NCBI RefSeq assembly: GCF_001043115.1
Contig: NZ_LFME01000001.1
Coordinates: forward strand, 372,001 to 436,000
Direction of reading: 5' to 3'
DNA length: 64,000 nt
Origin: Xanthomonas sp. NCPPB 1128
GTDB taxonomy: Bacteria > Pseudomonadota > Gammaproteobacteria > Xanthomonadales > Xanthomonadaceae
Made by a program: the position numbers and the translations under genes. Below the pieces are notes generated by a model. That model was not told where the DNA came from and ran no database searches. It worked only from the letters and a program-made list of their open reading frames with translations. Of the stretch, positions 30,412 to 43,596 are shown in pieces; position 1 is the stretch's first letter; each line of letters begins with the position of its first letter.

Positions 30412-30440
30412 TGTGGCGCGGCGGCCGGAATTGCTAGAAT
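30412..30440 (+). promoter_or_regulatory. Possible prfB promoter
   Basis: TAGAAT at 30435-30440 is a reasonable -10, 30 bp before the prfB ATG; the -35 region (TGTGGC) is weak. Confidence 0.3.
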
Positions 30441-30469
30441 CGCGCTCTTGTCTGCCGGAAAAAGCCGCA

Positions 30470-31595
30470 ATGATCGAACTCAATCCGATTCGCCACCGCA
30501 TCGCCGATCTGTCCGATCGGGTGCTGTCGCTACGGGGGTTTCTTTGACTACGACGCCAAGAAGGAGCGTCTAGAGGAAGTCACCCGGGAGCTGGAAAGCC
30601 CCGACGTCTGGAACGACCCCGAGCGCGCCCAGGGCCTGGGCCGCGAACGCGCCAGCCTGGAGAAGACCGTCGGCGGCATCGCCAACGTGCTCGATGGCCT
30701 GAACGAATCCCTGGAATTCCTGGAACTGGCCGAGAGCGAGAACGACGAGGCCACCGCGCAGGCGGTGCTGGCCGACGTCGACCGCTTCCAGGCGCAGGTG
30801 GAGAAGCTGGAGTTCCAGCGCATGTTCTCCGGGCAGATGGACGCCAGCAACGCCTTCGTCGACATCCAGGCCGGCGCCGGCGGCACCGAGGCCCAGGACT
30901 GGGCCGAGATCCTGCTGCGCATGTACCTGCGCTGGTGCGAGTCGCGCGGCTGGAAGACCGAACTGATGGAAGTCTCCGGCGGCGAAGTGGCTGGGATCAA
31001 GTCCGCCACGCTGCGCGTGGAAGGCGACTTCGCCTACGGCTGGCTGAAGACCGAGACCGGCGTGCACCGGCTGGTGCGCAAGTCGCCGTTCGACTCGGAC
31101 AACCGCCGCCATACCAGCTTCACCTCGGTGTTCGTGTCGCCGGAAGTGGACGACAACATCGACATCGACATCAATCCGGCCGATCTGAAGACCGACGTGT
31201 ACCGGTCCTCCGGCGCCGGCGGCCAGCACGTCAACAAGACCGAATCGGCGGTGCGCATCACCCACGTGCCCACCGGCATCGTGGTGGCCTGCCAGACCGG
31301 GCGCAGCCAGCACCAGAATCGCGACAACGCGATGAAGATGCTGGCCGCCAAGCTGTACGAGCTGGAGATCCAGAAGCGCAACGCCGAGCGCGATGCGGTG
31401 GAGGCGACCAAGTCCGACATCGGCTGGGGCAGCCAGATCCGCAACTACGTGCTCGATCAGAGCCGGATCAAGGACCTGCGCACCGGCGTGGAACGCTCGG
31501 ACACGCAGAAGGTGCTCGACGGCGACCTCGACGAGTTCGTCGAGGCCAGCCTCAAGTCCGGCCTGGAAGCCGGCTCCAAACGCAGCGACGCCTGA
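30470..31595 (+). CDS. prfB: Peptide chain release factor 2 with programmed +1 frameshift
   Basis: RF2 ends translation at UGA and UAA. ATG 30470 starts a 25-codon frame that stops at TGA 30545-30547. The site reads ACGGGGG-TTT-CTT-TGA-C: a Shine-Dalgarno-like run, a slippery CTT and a poor UGA-C context, the classical autoregulatory shift. Skipping T30545 continues in frame to 31595 and gives 374 aa. The mature protein has the RF2 recognition motif SPF in [15 protein letters not shown] and the catalytic GGQ in [14 protein letters not shown]. lysS follows, as in E. coli. Confidence 0.96.
30533..30548 (+). promoter_or_regulatory. prfB recoding site (+1 frameshift)
   Basis: CGGGGGTTTCTTTGAC. 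The G-run pairs with the 16S anti-SD three bases before the CTT P-site codon; UGA-C is a slow stop. Low RF2 gives more frameshifting and hence more RF2. Confidence 0.95.
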
Positions 31596-31689
31596 CCCGG
31601 CGGCCTCCGTCTTGGCGACGGAGGCCGTGCGGCGGCACACGGCCCGCCGGCTGGTGCATTCTTTCCCTTCCTCACGCATCCCCCTACCC

Positions 31690-33207
31690 ATGACCGAGCA
31701 GACCCCCGCGCCGTCCCTTCCCGTCGACGAGAACAGCCTCATCGCCGAACGGCGCGCCAAACTCGCCGCGCTGCGCGCGCAGGGCGTGGCCTATCCGAAC
31801 GATTTCCGCCGCAGCGACTTCGCCGGCGATCTGCAGGCCGAGTTCGCCGACACCGAGCGCTGGACCGCGGAGGCGCTGGAGGCACAGGGCCGCAGCCTGC
31901 GCCTGGCCGGGCGCCTGCTGGCCAAGCGGGTGATGGGCAAGGCCAGCTTCGTGCAGCTGCAGGACGAGTCCGGGCGCATCCAACTGTTCCTGCAGGCCAA
32001 CGCCCTGGGCGAAGCCTACGACGCCTTCAAGGGCTGGGACATCGGCGACATCATCGGCGTGGAAGGCGGGCTGACCCGCACCAAGACCGGCGAGCTGTCG
32101 ATCAAGGCCACCGCGCTGCGGTTGCTGACCAAGGCGCTGCGGCCGCTGCCGGACAAGTGGCACGGCCTGTCGGACGTGGAGCAGCGCTACCGCCAGCGCT
32201 ACGTCGACCTGATCGTGTCGCCGGAGGCGCGCGAGGTGTTCGTCAAGCGCTCCAAGATCATCCGCGCCATGCGTGCCTGGCTGGACGCGCGCCGCTTCCT
32301 GGAAGTGGAGACGCCGATGATGCACTACATTCCCGGCGGCGCCACGGCCAAGCCGTTCACCACCCACCACAACGCGTTGGACCTGGACCTGTATCTGCGC
32401 GTGGCCCCGGAGCTGTACCTGAAGCGCCTGGTGGTCGGTGGCCTGGAACGGGTCTACGAAATCAACCGCAATTTCCGCAACGAAGGCGTCAGCACCCGGC
32501 ACAATCCGGAATTCACCATGATGGAGCTGTACGAGGCCTACGCCACGTACCACGAGGTGATGGACCTGACCGAGAACGTCATTCGCGATGTCGCCGGCGA
32601 GGTGCTGGGCACCACCCAGGTGCACTGGGACGGCGCCGACATCGACCTGGCGCCGGCATTCCGCCGCTGGCGCATGGACGAGGCGGTGCGCCACCACAAC
32701 CCGGAGATCAGCGCCGCCGACTGCACCGACCGCGAGGCCCTGCTACGCCATTGCGAGCGGCTGAAGATCCGCACCAAGCCGTCCTACGGCTGGGGCAAGC
32801 TGCTGCTGGAGATCTTCGAGGCCACGGTCGAGCACACCCTGATCCAGCCCACCTTCATCACCGACCACCCGGTCGAGGTGTCGCCGCTGGCCCGTTCCAG
32901 CGACACCGAACCGGGCTACACCGACCGCTTCGAACTGTTCATCAACGGCAAGGAGATCGCCAACGGCTTCTCCGAGCTCAACGACCCGGAAGACCAGGCG
33001 GCGCGGTTCCAGGCCCAGGTGGCGGCCAAGGACGGCGGGGACGACGAGGCCATGCACTTCGACGCCGACTACATCCGGGCGCTGGAAGTCGGGCTGCCGC
33101 CGACCGGCGGCCTGGGCATCGGCATCGACCGACTGGTAATGTTGCTCACCGGCAGCAGCTCGATCCGTGACGTGCTGCTGTTTCCGTACATGCGTCCGGA
33201 GGCTTAA
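31690..33207 (+). CDS. lysS: Lysyl-tRNA synthetase, class II
   Basis: A 505-aa enzyme, equal in length to E. coli LysS. The N-terminal OB fold (about 60-160) includes [20 protein letters not shown]. Class II motif 2 is [20 protein letters not shown] and motif 3 [23 protein letters not shown] 31690 is about 95 bp after prfB. Confidence 0.97.
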   Translation: MTEQTPAPSLPVDENSLIAERRAKLAALRAQGVAYPNDFRRSDFAGDLQAEFADTERWTAEALEAQGRSLRLAGRLLAKRVMGKASFVQLQDESGRIQLFLQANALGEAYDAFKGWDIGDIIGVEGGLTRTKTGELSIKATALRLLTKALRPLPDKWHGLSDVEQRYRQRYVDLIVSPEAREVFVKRSKIIRAMRAWLDARRFLEVETPMMHYIPGGATAKPFTTHHNALDLDLYLRVAPELYLKRLVVGGLERVYEINRNFRNEGVSTRHNPEFTMMELYEAYATYHEVMDLTENVIRDVAGEVLGTTQVHWDGADIDLAPAFRRWRMDEAVRHHNPEISAADCTDREALLRHCERLKIRTKPSYGWGKLLLEIFEATVEHTLIQPTFITDHPVEVSPLARSSDTEPGYTDRFELFINGKEIANGFSELNDPEDQAARFQAQVAAKDGGDDEAMHFDADYIRALEVGLPPTGGLGIGIDRLVMLLTGSSSIRDVLLFPYMRPEA

Positions 33208-33354
33208 CCTAGCCGCGGACGAGGTGGCGCGGTTCTTGCACCAGGCGTTGCACGCAAAAGGAAGTGAGGTGGACGGGCCGGGGTGAGTCAGCGCCGGCGC
33301 GTTCCCGTTGTCGTCTCAGCAGCCCGCGCAGATGCGACGGGCGGAGGATTGCAG

Positions 33355-34491
33355 ATGCATGATGCCAGCATGAGCCTCTCCGGCGCGTCCTCGAACGGGG
33401 ACCGTCTCCACTGGGCGGACGGAAGCGACAATCGTTTGAACATCGTCATCGTCGACGATCAGACCTCAGCGCGCACGATGCTGCGGCATGTCATCGAGGA
33501 CATCGCCCCGGAACTGACCGTGCGCGATTTCGGCGACTCGCAGGCCGCGCTGGCCTGGTGCGAGGCCGGCAAGGTCGATCTGCTGTTGCTCGACTACCGC
33601 ATGCCGGGCATGGACGGGCTGGAGTTCGCGCGGCGCCTGCGCCGGCTGCCCAAGCACCGCGACATTCCGATCATCCTGATCACCGTGGTCGGCGACGAAC
33701 CGATCCGTCAGGCCGCCCTGGAGGCGGGGGTGATCGACTTCCTGGTCAAGCCGATCCGCCCGCGCGAATTGCGTGCGCGCTGCCACAACCTGCTGCAGCT
33801 GCGGTTGCAGAGCGAGAACATCAAACAGCGCGCGATGTCGCTGGAGCAGCGCCTGCTGGCCAGCATGCGCGAGGTCGAGGAGCGCGAACGCGAGACCCTG
33901 TCGCGGTTGGCGCGGGCCATCGAGTACCGCGACGTCGGCACCAGTGCCTACCTGGAGCGCATGGCCCACGTGGCCGGGCTGATCGCCGAGCAACTGGGCC
34001 TGTCCGAGGACGAGGTGCGGGTCATCGAGATGGCGGCGAGCCTGCACGACATGGGCAAGATCGCCATTCCCGACGCGGTGCTGCTCAAGCCGGGCAAGCT
34101 CAACGAGGACGAGATGGCGGTGATGCGCATGCATCCGCGCATCGGCTACGAACTGCTCAGCGGCAGCCAGAACCGCTTCATCCAGGTCGGCGCGCTGATC
34201 GCCCTGCGCCATCATGAGCGCTACGACGGCAGCGGCTACCCGGACGGCCTGGTCGGCGAGGCGATTCCGCTGGAAGCGCGGATCGTGGCGGTCGCCGACG
34301 TATTCGACGCGCTGATCTCGCCGCGCCCCTACAAGGAAGCCTGGACCATGGATGCGACGCTGGCCTACCTCTACGCCCAGCGCGGCCGCCTGTTCGACCC
34401 GCGTTGCGTGGACGCGCTGTTCCGTGGACGCGAGCAGCTGCAGGTGATCTGCGAGAAATTCTCCACCGCCTCGGCGCGACCAGGAGTCTGA
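33355..34491 (+). CDS. rpfG: HD-GYP response regulator RpfG
   Basis: A 378-aa c-di-GMP phosphodiesterase that answers the DSF signal via RpfC. ATG 33355 has GGAGG 8 bp upstream and gives the known RpfG length. The receiver domain carries IVIVDDQ at the start and the phospho-acceptor Asp80 in LLLLDYRMPGMDG. The HD-GYP domain has ASLHDMGKIAIPDAVL and LRHHERYDGSGYPDGL. One base separates it from rpfC, with which it forms an operon; rpfH is absent. Confidence 0.97.
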   Translation: MHDASMSLSGASSNGDRLHWADGSDNRLNIVIVDDQTSARTMLRHVIEDIAPELTVRDFGDSQAALAWCEAGKVDLLLLDYRMPGMDGLEFARRLRRLPKHRDIPIILITVVGDEPIRQAALEAGVIDFLVKPIRPRELRARCHNLLQLRLQSENIKQRAMSLEQRLLASMREVEERERETLSRLARAIEYRDVGTSAYLERMAHVAGLIAEQLGLSEDEVRVIEMAASLHDMGKIAIPDAVLLKPGKLNEDEMAVMRMHPRIGYELLSGSQNRFIQVGALIALRHHERYDGSGYPDGLVGEAIPLEARIVAVADVFDALISPRPYKEAWTMDATLAYLYAQRGRLFDPRCVDALFRGREQLQVICEKFSTASARPGV

Positions 34492-34492
34492 C

Positions 34493-36679
34493 ATGATCGC
34501 GGCGATCACGTGGGTGCGGCAGCGGTTCGCGGAGCGCAAGGACACCGAGCACGGGCAGGCGTTCGTCCGCATCTGCATGGTCGGCCTGATCCTGGCGTAC
34601 GAACTGTCGTTCTCGCACACCTGGGACATCGCCCCGCGGCAGCGCGCCTACGTCATCGGCCTGACCCTGATCTCGCAGGCCGTGGCCCTGGCCTTGATGA
34701 CCTGGATCCTGGCCCGGCCGCAGCGCTCGGACGTGCGCCGGATCATCGGCATGGTCGCCGACTACGGGCTCATGTCGATGGCGATGAGCGCGATCGGCGA
34801 ACCGATGGCCTGCATCTACGTCGTCATCATGTGGGTCACCATCGGCAACGGCCTGCGCTACGGCAACCGCTATCTGTACCTGGCCGTGGCCATGGCGGTG
34901 GCCAGTTTCAGCATCACGCTGATGACCAGCGACTACTGGATTGCCAATCGCGGCCTGGGCATCGGCCTGCTGGTCGGCCTGGCCGCCATACCGCTGTACC
35001 TGTCCGGGCTGTTGCGGCAATTGACCTCGACCACCGCCGAGGCGCGTCGCGCCAGCGAAGCCAAGAGCCGCTTCCTGGCCAACATGAGCCATGAGTTCCG
35101 CACCCCGCTGAACGGGTTGTCGGGCATGACCGAGGTGCTGGCGACCACGCGGTTGGACGCCGAACAGCGCGAGTGCGTCAACACCATCCAGGCTTCCGCG
35201 CGCAGCTTGCTGTCGCTGGTCGAGGAAGTGTTGGACATTTCCGCGATCGAGGCCGGCAAGCTCCGGCTCGACAAGCGCGATTTCTCGCTGCGCGAAACCC
35301 TGGAAGGGATCAGCCTGATCCTGCAGCCGCAGGTACGCGCCAAGCGCCTGGCCTACCAGGTGGATGTCGCTCCGGACGTGCCGGACTATCTCTCCGGCGA
35401 TCCGGGTCACCTGCGCCAGGTGCTGCTGAACCTGGCCGGCAATGCCATCAAGTTCACCGAGACCGGCCGGGTCGACATCCGGGTGCGCCTGCACAAGAAC
35501 GAGCATGGCCAGCCGAAGCGCTTGAGTTTCGACATCGTGGACACTGGCATCGGAGTGACCCCGGACATGCGGCCGCGCCTGTTCGAAGCGTTCGAACAGG
35601 CCGACGTCGGCCTGGCGCGTCGCTACGAGGGCAGTGGCCTCGGTACCACGATCGCCAAGGGCCTGGTCGAGGCGATGGGGGGAAGCATCGGCTACCAGGA
35701 GAACGCGCCGCGCGGCAGCCACTTCTGGTTCGAGCTGCCGTTCGTTGCCGCGGCAGTGCCGGCATCGATGTCGGCGGATGTCGGCGTGCCGGTGGCCAGC
35801 GCGCCGACGGCAGCCGAGGAGTTCGATACCAACGGCAACGTCATCGCATTCTCCGATCCGTTCCTGCGCCACCGCGCGCGGGTGCGCGGCATGCGCATCC
35901 TGGTCGCCGACGACCATGCCGCCAACCGCATGGTGCTGCAGCGCATGCTGCAGAAGGCCGGGCATCGCGCCATCTGCGTAGACGGCGCGGAGGCGGTGCT
36001 GGATGCGCTGGCCGAAAGCGAATTCGATGCAGTGATCGTCGACCTGCACATGCCCGGCATGAGCGGCCTGGACATGCTGCGGCAGTTGCGGGTGATGCAG
36101 GCCGGTGGGCCACGTACGCCGGTGGTGGTGCTCAGCGCCGACGTCACTCCCGAGTCGATCCAGCGTTGCGAGCAGGCTGGCGCGCGTACCTTCCTGGCCA
36201 AGCCGGTGGTGGCCAACCGTCTGCTCGACACGCTCTCCGATATCGCGATGGAGGGGCGCCTGCGCGCGGGCAGCGAGGCCAACGTGCGGCAAATTGTGGT
36301 GTCGAGCGAAGGGGTGCTGGATTCGTCGGTCCTGGACGAACTCGCCGGACTCGGCATGGGCGACGGGTTCGAACGCGAATTCATCTCGCAATGTCTCAAC
36401 GATGCCGAAGGCTGCCTCGGTGGCATGCAGATCGCCGGTGAGGCCGAACACTGGGAACGCCTGCGCGAACACGCGCATGCGATCAAGGGCGTCGCCAGCA
36501 ATCTCGGCCTGGTGCGACTCGCCAGCCTCGGTGGCGAGTTGATGCAGATGCCGGAGTGGCAGGTGCGCAGCGAGTGGAGGGCACGGCTGATGGCGCTCAA
36601 CGCCAGCCTGACCGAAGGCCGCGAAGCCTTGGATCTGCGCGCGCGGCAGAGCGCCGTGCAGGACGGCGAACTGCGCTGA
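34493..36679 (+). CDS. rpfC: Hybrid sensor kinase RpfC
   Basis: A 728-aa DSF sensor. Five or so membrane helices occupy about residues 20-175. His200 lies in NMSHEFRTPLNGLSGM, followed by an ATPase domain (DIVDTGIGVTPDM, YEGSGLGTTIAKGL). The receiver domain has Asp517 in VIVDLHMPGMSG, and a C-terminal HPt domain has His662 in HAHAIKGVASNLGL. Offsets from the X. campestris residues (198, 512, 657) are small and consistent. In that species the receiver also binds and restrains RpfF. The short input region near residue 1-22 is where DSF binding is known. Confidence 0.97.
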   Translation: MIAAITWVRQRFAERKDTEHGQAFVRICMVGLILAYELSFSHTWDIAPRQRAYVIGLTLISQAVALALMTWILARPQRSDVRRIIGMVADYGLMSMAMSAIGEPMACIYVVIMWVTIGNGLRYGNRYLYLAVAMAVASFSITLMTSDYWIANRGLGIGLLVGLAAIPLYLSGLLRQLTSTTAEARRASEAKSRFLANMSHEFRTPLNGLSGMTEVLATTRLDAEQRECVNTIQASARSLLSLVEEVLDISAIEAGKLRLDKRDFSLRETLEGISLILQPQVRAKRLAYQVDVAPDVPDYLSGDPGHLRQVLLNLAGNAIKFTETGRVDIRVRLHKNEHGQPKRLSFDIVDTGIGVTPDMRPRLFEAFEQADVGLARRYEGSGLGTTIAKGLVEAMGGSIGYQENAPRGSHFWFELPFVAAAVPASMSADVGVPVASAPTAAEEFDTNGNVIAFSDPFLRHRARVRGMRILVADDHAANRMVLQRMLQKAGHRAICVDGAEAVLDALAESEFDAVIVDLHMPGMSGLDMLRQLRVMQAGGPRTPVVVLSADVTPESIQRCEQAGARTFLAKPVVANRLLDTLSDIAMEGRLRAGSEANVRQIVVSSEGVLDSSVLDELAGLGMGDGFEREFISQCLNDAEGCLGGMQIAGEAEHWERLREHAHAIKGVASNLGLVRLASLGGELMQMPEWQVRSEWRARLMALNASLTEGREALDLRARQSAVQDGELR

Positions 36680-36685
36680 GGAAAA

Positions 36686-36704
36686 CGCCCGGCGCTGGGC
36701 CGGG
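36686..36704 (-). terminator. Terminator between convergent rpfC and rpfF
   Basis: CCCGGC-GCTGG-GCCGGG hairpin. On the minus strand it is followed by CGTTTTCC, fitting rho-independent termination of rpfF; on the plus strand there is no T-tract. Confidence 0.6.
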
Positions 36705-36732
36705 TCATCCCCCGTTGCCGGCAGCGCCACGC

Positions 36733-37605
36733 TCAGGCGGCAACGACGCCGGCCTGAGCGCGCCGGACCTGGGCGCGCACCAGCCGATCCATGGTCCGCA
36801 GCGACTTTTCGCCCAGGGCCAGCGCGGCGTCCACCCAGATTTCCGTCACCGCAAGCAGTTCTTCGCGGCGAACCGGCTGTACCACGTTACGCATCGCATT
36901 CATCGCCAGATGCGCCAGCGGCGCGCGCCGCTGTTGCTGGATCAGGTCGCGCACCGCGTCCTTGCCTTGGCCCCTGGGCACCAGTACATCGACAATGCCC
37001 ATGGCGTGCATCTCTTGGCTGCTGAAAACATGGCCTCCCAGGATGAGCTGCTCCGCTGCATGCGGTGCGATGCGGCGGCTGAGGAACGAATACGCGCCCA
37101 TGCCCGGGAACAGGCCGAACATGATTTCCGGCAGGCCCATGCCGACGTCCTCTTCGGCCACGATCAGGTGGCATGACAGCGCCATCTCCAGGCCGCCGCC
37201 GAGCGCGTCGCCCTGCAGCAGGGCGATGGTGCGGAAACTGCCGCCGAGCCCTTCGTGGAAACGGTGCACGCCATCGATGCAGCTTGTCGCGTAGGCCATC
37301 AGGCCGGCGCGGTCGCGGCGGCGGATGTAGTGGCCGAACAGTTCCAGATCGCCGCCCAGGTTGAACGCACTGCCATCGGATGCCAGCACCAGACTGCCCA
37401 GCCGCGCCGACGCCAGGTTGCGGGGCTGGCTGATGGACGCGAGGTAGCTGTGCATCTCGCGCATCAACGTGGGATGGAAGCAGGGCCGTAGCTTGGCGGC
37501 ATTGCCTGCATGCATATACAACCAATGGCTATCGTCGTCGCCGTCCACATCGATACGGATGCTGGAATAGGCGCGGGTACGGGGCAGCGGGTCGATCGTG
37601 CTCAT
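36733..37605 (-). CDS. rpfF: DSF synthase RpfF
   Basis: A 290-aa crotonase-fold enzyme that makes the diffusible signal cis-11-methyl-2-dodecenoic acid from acyl-ACP by dehydration and thioester cleavage. The two catalytic glutamates are Glu140 (GGGLEMALSC) and Glu160 (GLPEIMFGLFPGM), matching 141/161 of X. campestris with a one-residue shift. ATG at 37603-37605. It converges on rpfC and is 149 bp downstream of rpfB on the same strand, a gap large enough for its own promoter. Confidence 0.97.
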   Translation of the reverse strand: MSTIDPLPRTRAYSSIRIDVDGDDDSHWLYMHAGNAAKLRPCFHPTLMREMHSYLASISQPRNLASARLGSLVLASDGSAFNLGGDLELFGHYIRRRDRAGLMAYATSCIDGVHRFHEGLGGSFRTIALLQGDALGGGLEMALSCHLIVAEEDVGMGLPEIMFGLFPGMGAYSFLSRRIAPHAAEQLILGGHVFSSQEMHAMGIVDVLVPRGQGKDAVRDLIQQQRRAPLAHLAMNAMRNVVQPVRREELLAVTEIWVDAALALGEKSLRTMDRLVRAQVRRAQAGVVAA

Positions 37606-37754
37606 GGCGGGCTCTCGGAAAGACGCCCGCGGAGATGGCGTGGCGCAGCGGGCGAGTGCGTTTCCACCCCGCGGATGCTACACCCGGGTGCCGCGGCCGG
37701 AACTCGCCCCGCCAGCGCCTTCAGGGGCGCCACGCGGGCGCCCGTCGGATCTGC

Positions 37755-39440
37755 TTATTGCGGCGGCGGGGCCTCGCGCAGCTCGCGCCGCAGGATCTTG
37801 CCGACGTTGGTCTTGGGCAGCTCCTTGCGGAACTCGACGATGCGCGGGTGCTTGTAGCCGGTGAGATTGGCGCGGGCATGCGCCTTCACTTCCTCTGCGG
37901 TCAGGTTGGGGTCCTTCTTCACGATGACCACCTTGACCGCCTCGCCGGATTTTTCGTCCGGCACACCGACCGCGGCCACTTCCAGCACGCCCGGCATCAT
38001 CGCGATGACGTCCTCGACCTCGTTCGGATACACGTTGAAGCCGGACACCAGGATCATGTCCTTCTTGCGGTCGACGATGTAGAAGAAACCCTGCGGATCC
38101 ATCCGCGCCATGTCGCCGGTGTGCAGCCAGCCGTCGGCATCGATGGCGCTGGCGGTTTCCTCCGGCCGGCGCCAGTAGCCCTTCATCACCTGCGGCCCGC
38201 GGATGCACAGCTCGCCGACTTCGCCATGGGCCAGGATCTGGCCCTGGTCGTCCTTGACGCAGGCGTCGGTGGAGGGGATCGGCAGGCCGATCGCGCCGTT
38301 GTATTCGGTCAGGGTCAGCGGATTGATGCAGGCCGCCGGCGAGGTCTCCGTGAGGCCGTAGGCTTCCACCAGGGTCACGCCGGTGACCTGCTTCCAACGT
38401 TCGGCCACCGCACGTTGCACCGCCATGCCGCCGCCGAGGGTGAACTTCAGCGAGGAGAAATCCACCTTGTCGAAGCCGGGCGTGTTGAGCAGGCCGTTGA
38501 ACAGGGTGTTGACGCCGGTGAAGGCGGTGAAGCGGGTCTTCTGCAGTTCCTTGACGAAGCCCGGCATGTCGCGCGGATTGCTGATCAGGTGGTTGAGCCC
38601 GCCGAGCTTCATGAAGACCAGTCCGTTCGCGGTCAGTGCGAAGATGTGGTACAGCGGCAGCGCGGTGATGATGACTTCCTTGCCTTCCTCCAGCTTGCCG
38701 GTCGCCGAGATCCAGGCGCCGGCCTGCAGCATGTTGGCGACCAGGTTGCGGTGGGTCAGCATGGCGCCCTTGGCCACGCCGGTGGTGCCGCCGGTGTACT
38801 GCAGGAAGGCGATGTCGTCCGGCTCGATATCGATCGACGGCAGCGTGTGCAGGCGACCGAGGGTCAGCGCGTCGCGGAAGCGGATCGCGTTGGGGATGTC
38901 GTAGTCCGGCACCAGCTTCTTGACGTACTTCAGGACGAAGTTGACCAAAGCGCCCTTGGGAAAGCCGAGCATGTCGCCCAGGCCGGTGGTGATCACCTGC
39001 TTGACCGGGGTGTCGGCGAGCACTTCCTGCACGGTGGTGCCGAAGTTGTCGATCACCACCAGGGCGCTGGCACCGGAGTCGATCAACTGGTGGCGCAGTT
39101 CGCGCGGGGTGTACAGCGGATTGACGTTGACCACGGTCATGCCGGCCAGCAGCACGCCGAAGGTGGCAACGGGGTATTGCAGGCAGTTGGGCATCATCAG
39201 GGCGACACGGTCGCCCTTCTTGAGCTGCAGTTCGCCCAGCAGGTAGCCGGCGAATTGCCGGGCCAGTTCGCCGGCCTCGCGGTAGGTCAGGGTCTTGCCG
39301 AAGTTGCAGTAGGCGGGGCGGTCTCCGAACTTGGCCACGGAGCTTTCGAACACCGCGGCGACGGAGCGGTACTCGTCGACATCGATCTCGGCGCCAACGC
39401 CGGCCGGATAACTCTGCAACCACGGACGATCCAGACTCAT
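37755..39440 (-). CDS. rpfB: Fatty acyl-CoA ligase RpfB
   Basis: A 561-aa ANL-superfamily ligase (FadD-like), which in Xanthomonas turns over DSF and activates fatty acids. The adenylation core [20 protein letters not shown] (about residues 205-224), [16 protein letters not shown] and [20 protein letters not shown] are diagnostic; the catalytic Lys is in [16 protein letters not shown] near the C-terminus. A strong ribosome site (GGAGGGGGA) precedes the ATG on the minus strand. Confidence 0.95.
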   Translation of the reverse strand: MSLDRPWLQSYPAGVGAEIDVDEYRSVAAVFESSVAKFGDRPAYCNFGKTLTYREAGELARQFAGYLLGELQLKKGDRVALMMPNCLQYPVATFGVLLAGMTVVNVNPLYTPRELRHQLIDSGASALVVIDNFGTTVQEVLADTPVKQVITTGLGDMLGFPKGALVNFVLKYVKKLVPDYDIPNAIRFRDALTLGRLHTLPSIDIEPDDIAFLQYTGGTTGVAKGAMLTHRNLVANMLQAGAWISATGKLEEGKEVIITALPLYHIFALTANGLVFMKLGGLNHLISNPRDMPGFVKELQKTRFTAFTGVNTLFNGLLNTPGFDKVDFSSLKFTLGGGMAVQRAVAERWKQVTGVTLVEAYGLTETSPAACINPLTLTEYNGAIGLPIPSTDACVKDDQGQILAHGEVGELCIRGPQVMKGYWRRPEETASAIDADGWLHTGDMARMDPQGFFYIVDRKKDMILVSGFNVYPNEVEDVIAMMPGVLEVAAVGVPDEKSGEAVKVVIVKKDPNLTAEEVKAHARANLTGYKHPRIVEFRKELPKTNVGKILRRELREAPPPQ

Positions 39441-39589
39441 ATTCCCCCTCCAGGAAACGTATTGATGGCTCTGTACGGACAGTATCCGCTAGAACCGGCA
39501 ACGGCAGCATACCGTTCCGTAGGGAAAAGGCGAACAGGGGTGGGGTGGAGGTCGCGGGAAGATGTGAATTGTCTTGAGGCTGCGCGCTA

Positions 39590-40122
39590 CAAGCCGAGCG
39601 TTTTAAACGCCTGGGCGATGCCGCTGCATCGGGTGCGGGTTGGTCCGCCAAGCATTGCGAAGCAAAGGCTTTCGCCCTTGCGGGCGAGTCACTTTTCTTT
39701 GCTTGTGCAAAGAAAAGTAACCAAAAGAAAGCACACCCTGCCTGCGCGCCCTCCGCGCTGCGCGCTCCGGGTCCGCGTCCATCCCGGGGATCCGCGGAAG
39801 GGGCTTGTCTGCTTCGCAGCCAAGTCCGGGGCAGTCGCCTCACGGCGCCAGCCCGCCCGCCGGGGCGAAGCAGTGCTTCGCCCTTTTCCGGCGAGCCCTG
39901 CCCCTGCCGCGGACGGCGCACATCCCTGTGCGCCGCCCTTCGGGTTTTTCCCCGGCGATGGCCGCCGCTTCGGAAGGGAACCCGGCAGAGCAAGAGCAAA
40001 CGCAACAGCAACAGCAACAGCAACAGCAGGAGCCTTTGCTCCTGTTGTCGATGACGGCTTTGCCGAAACATCGTTGTTTTGTTGCGCCGCCGCACCAGGC
40101 GGCCTCGCCGCACAGGATCTGA
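39590..40122. repeat. Complex intergenic element between rpfB and the acnA repeats
   Basis: Gene-free DNA. From left to right: a palindrome GCGTTTTAAACGC (39598-39610); a 12-bp-arm hairpin ACTTTTCTTTGC-TTGT-GCAAAGAAAAGT (39692-39719); GC-rich segments with short inverted words; four perfect CAACAG units (40003-40026) flanked by related words; and a CAGGAGC-CTTT-GCTCCTG hairpin (40026-40043). The long frames crossing it on both strands are low-complexity and unsupported. The hairpin-centred part looks like a multicopy intergenic element of xanthomonads, judged from memory. Confidence 0.5.
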
Positions 40123-40423
40123 CTTCCGCTGTTGGAAACCGCCGGGCCGGTCAGCGCGCAGCCAACTGCTGCAGCACGTACTGCAGCAGACCGCCGTGGT
40201 GGGCGAGATGGCACGCTTGCGAACCATTGGTTCGCGTGCCGGGCTTCCGCTGTTGGAAGCAGCCGGGGCGGTCAGCGTGCAGCCAACTGCCGCAGCACGT
40301 ACTGCAGCAGGCCGCCGTGGTGGGCGAGACGGCAGGCTTGCGACCCATTGGTTCGCGTGCCGGCGTAGCGCCCCCGCGCTGTCGCGGGGGCCGGGCTTCC
40401 GCTGTTGGAAACCGCCGGGGCGG
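40123..40423 (-). repeat. Two extra tandem copies of the acnA 3' end
   Basis: The block from CTTCCGCTGTTGG through the acnA stop and last codons (GCAGCACGTACTGCAGCAG) occurs three times: 40123-40243, 40244-40395 and 40396-40472, the last being the real acnA terminus. On the minus strand each upstream copy can encode [19 protein letters not shown], like the AcnA C-terminus. Units 1 and 2 also share a tail with GAACCATTGGTTCGCGTGCC. Unit 2 has an extra hairpin CCCCCGCG-CTGT-CGCGGGGG (40371-40390). Confidence 0.9.
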
Positions 40424-43183
<2,760 letters not shown>

Positions 43184-43276
43184 CACGGAACTCCTATGGC
43201 GTCGCGGCTGTAGGGACTGCGGTCATTCTGACCGATTCAGTGTGTATGGCAGGTGTGACCGGCGCTGTATGCGGGC

Positions 43277-43318
43277 TTGAGTATGACGCTTCAAGTATGT
43301 AAAATTCGTGCATACCTT
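43277..43318 (+). promoter_or_regulatory. vapBC promoter and probable operator
   Basis: TTGAGT (43277-43282), 17-bp spacer, TAAAAT (43300-43305). Overlapping the -10 is an inverted repeat AAGTATG ... CATACCTT (43293-43318), a likely binding site for the AbrB-type antitoxin, allowing self-repression. Confidence 0.65.
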
Positions 43319-43332
43319 GTGGAGCCCGTCCC

Positions 43333-43596
43333 ATGGAAGCCACTGTCGCCGAGCGCGGTCAGATCACCTTGCCCAAGGCCGTGCGCGATGCATTGGGCCT
43401 GAGCAAGGGCACCATCCTGAAGGTGGAACTGGACGGCGGCCGGATCATCCTGCGCAAGAGCGTGGACGACGCCATCTCGCGTGCCCGCGGCCGCTTCAAG
43501 CTCGATGGCTTCGCCAGCACCGACGAGGCGATGCGCGCGATCCGTGGCCGTGCTCCGGGCGATCCGTTCGAGTCCGAGCCCGACGCCGGCGCATGA
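43333..43596 (+). CDS. vapB: AbrB/SpoVT-type antitoxin (VapB)
   Basis: An 87-aa DNA-binding antitoxin. The swapped-hairpin domain is at the N-terminus: AERGQITLPKAVRDALGLSK (about residues 6-25) and GTILKVELDGGRIILRK. The C-terminal part (SRARGRFKLDGFASTDEAMR) would wrap the toxin. The TGA overlaps the vapC ATG. Confidence 0.9.
   Translation: MEATVAERGQITLPKAVRDALGLSKGTILKVELDGGRIILRKSVDDAISRARGRFKLDGFASTDEAMRAIRGRAPGDPFESEPDAGA

Noticed and set aside
39805-40122. 105-codon frame with a polyglutamine run
   Set aside because: The run comes from the CAACAG microsatellite; no ribosome site or family resemblance, low-complexity on both sides.
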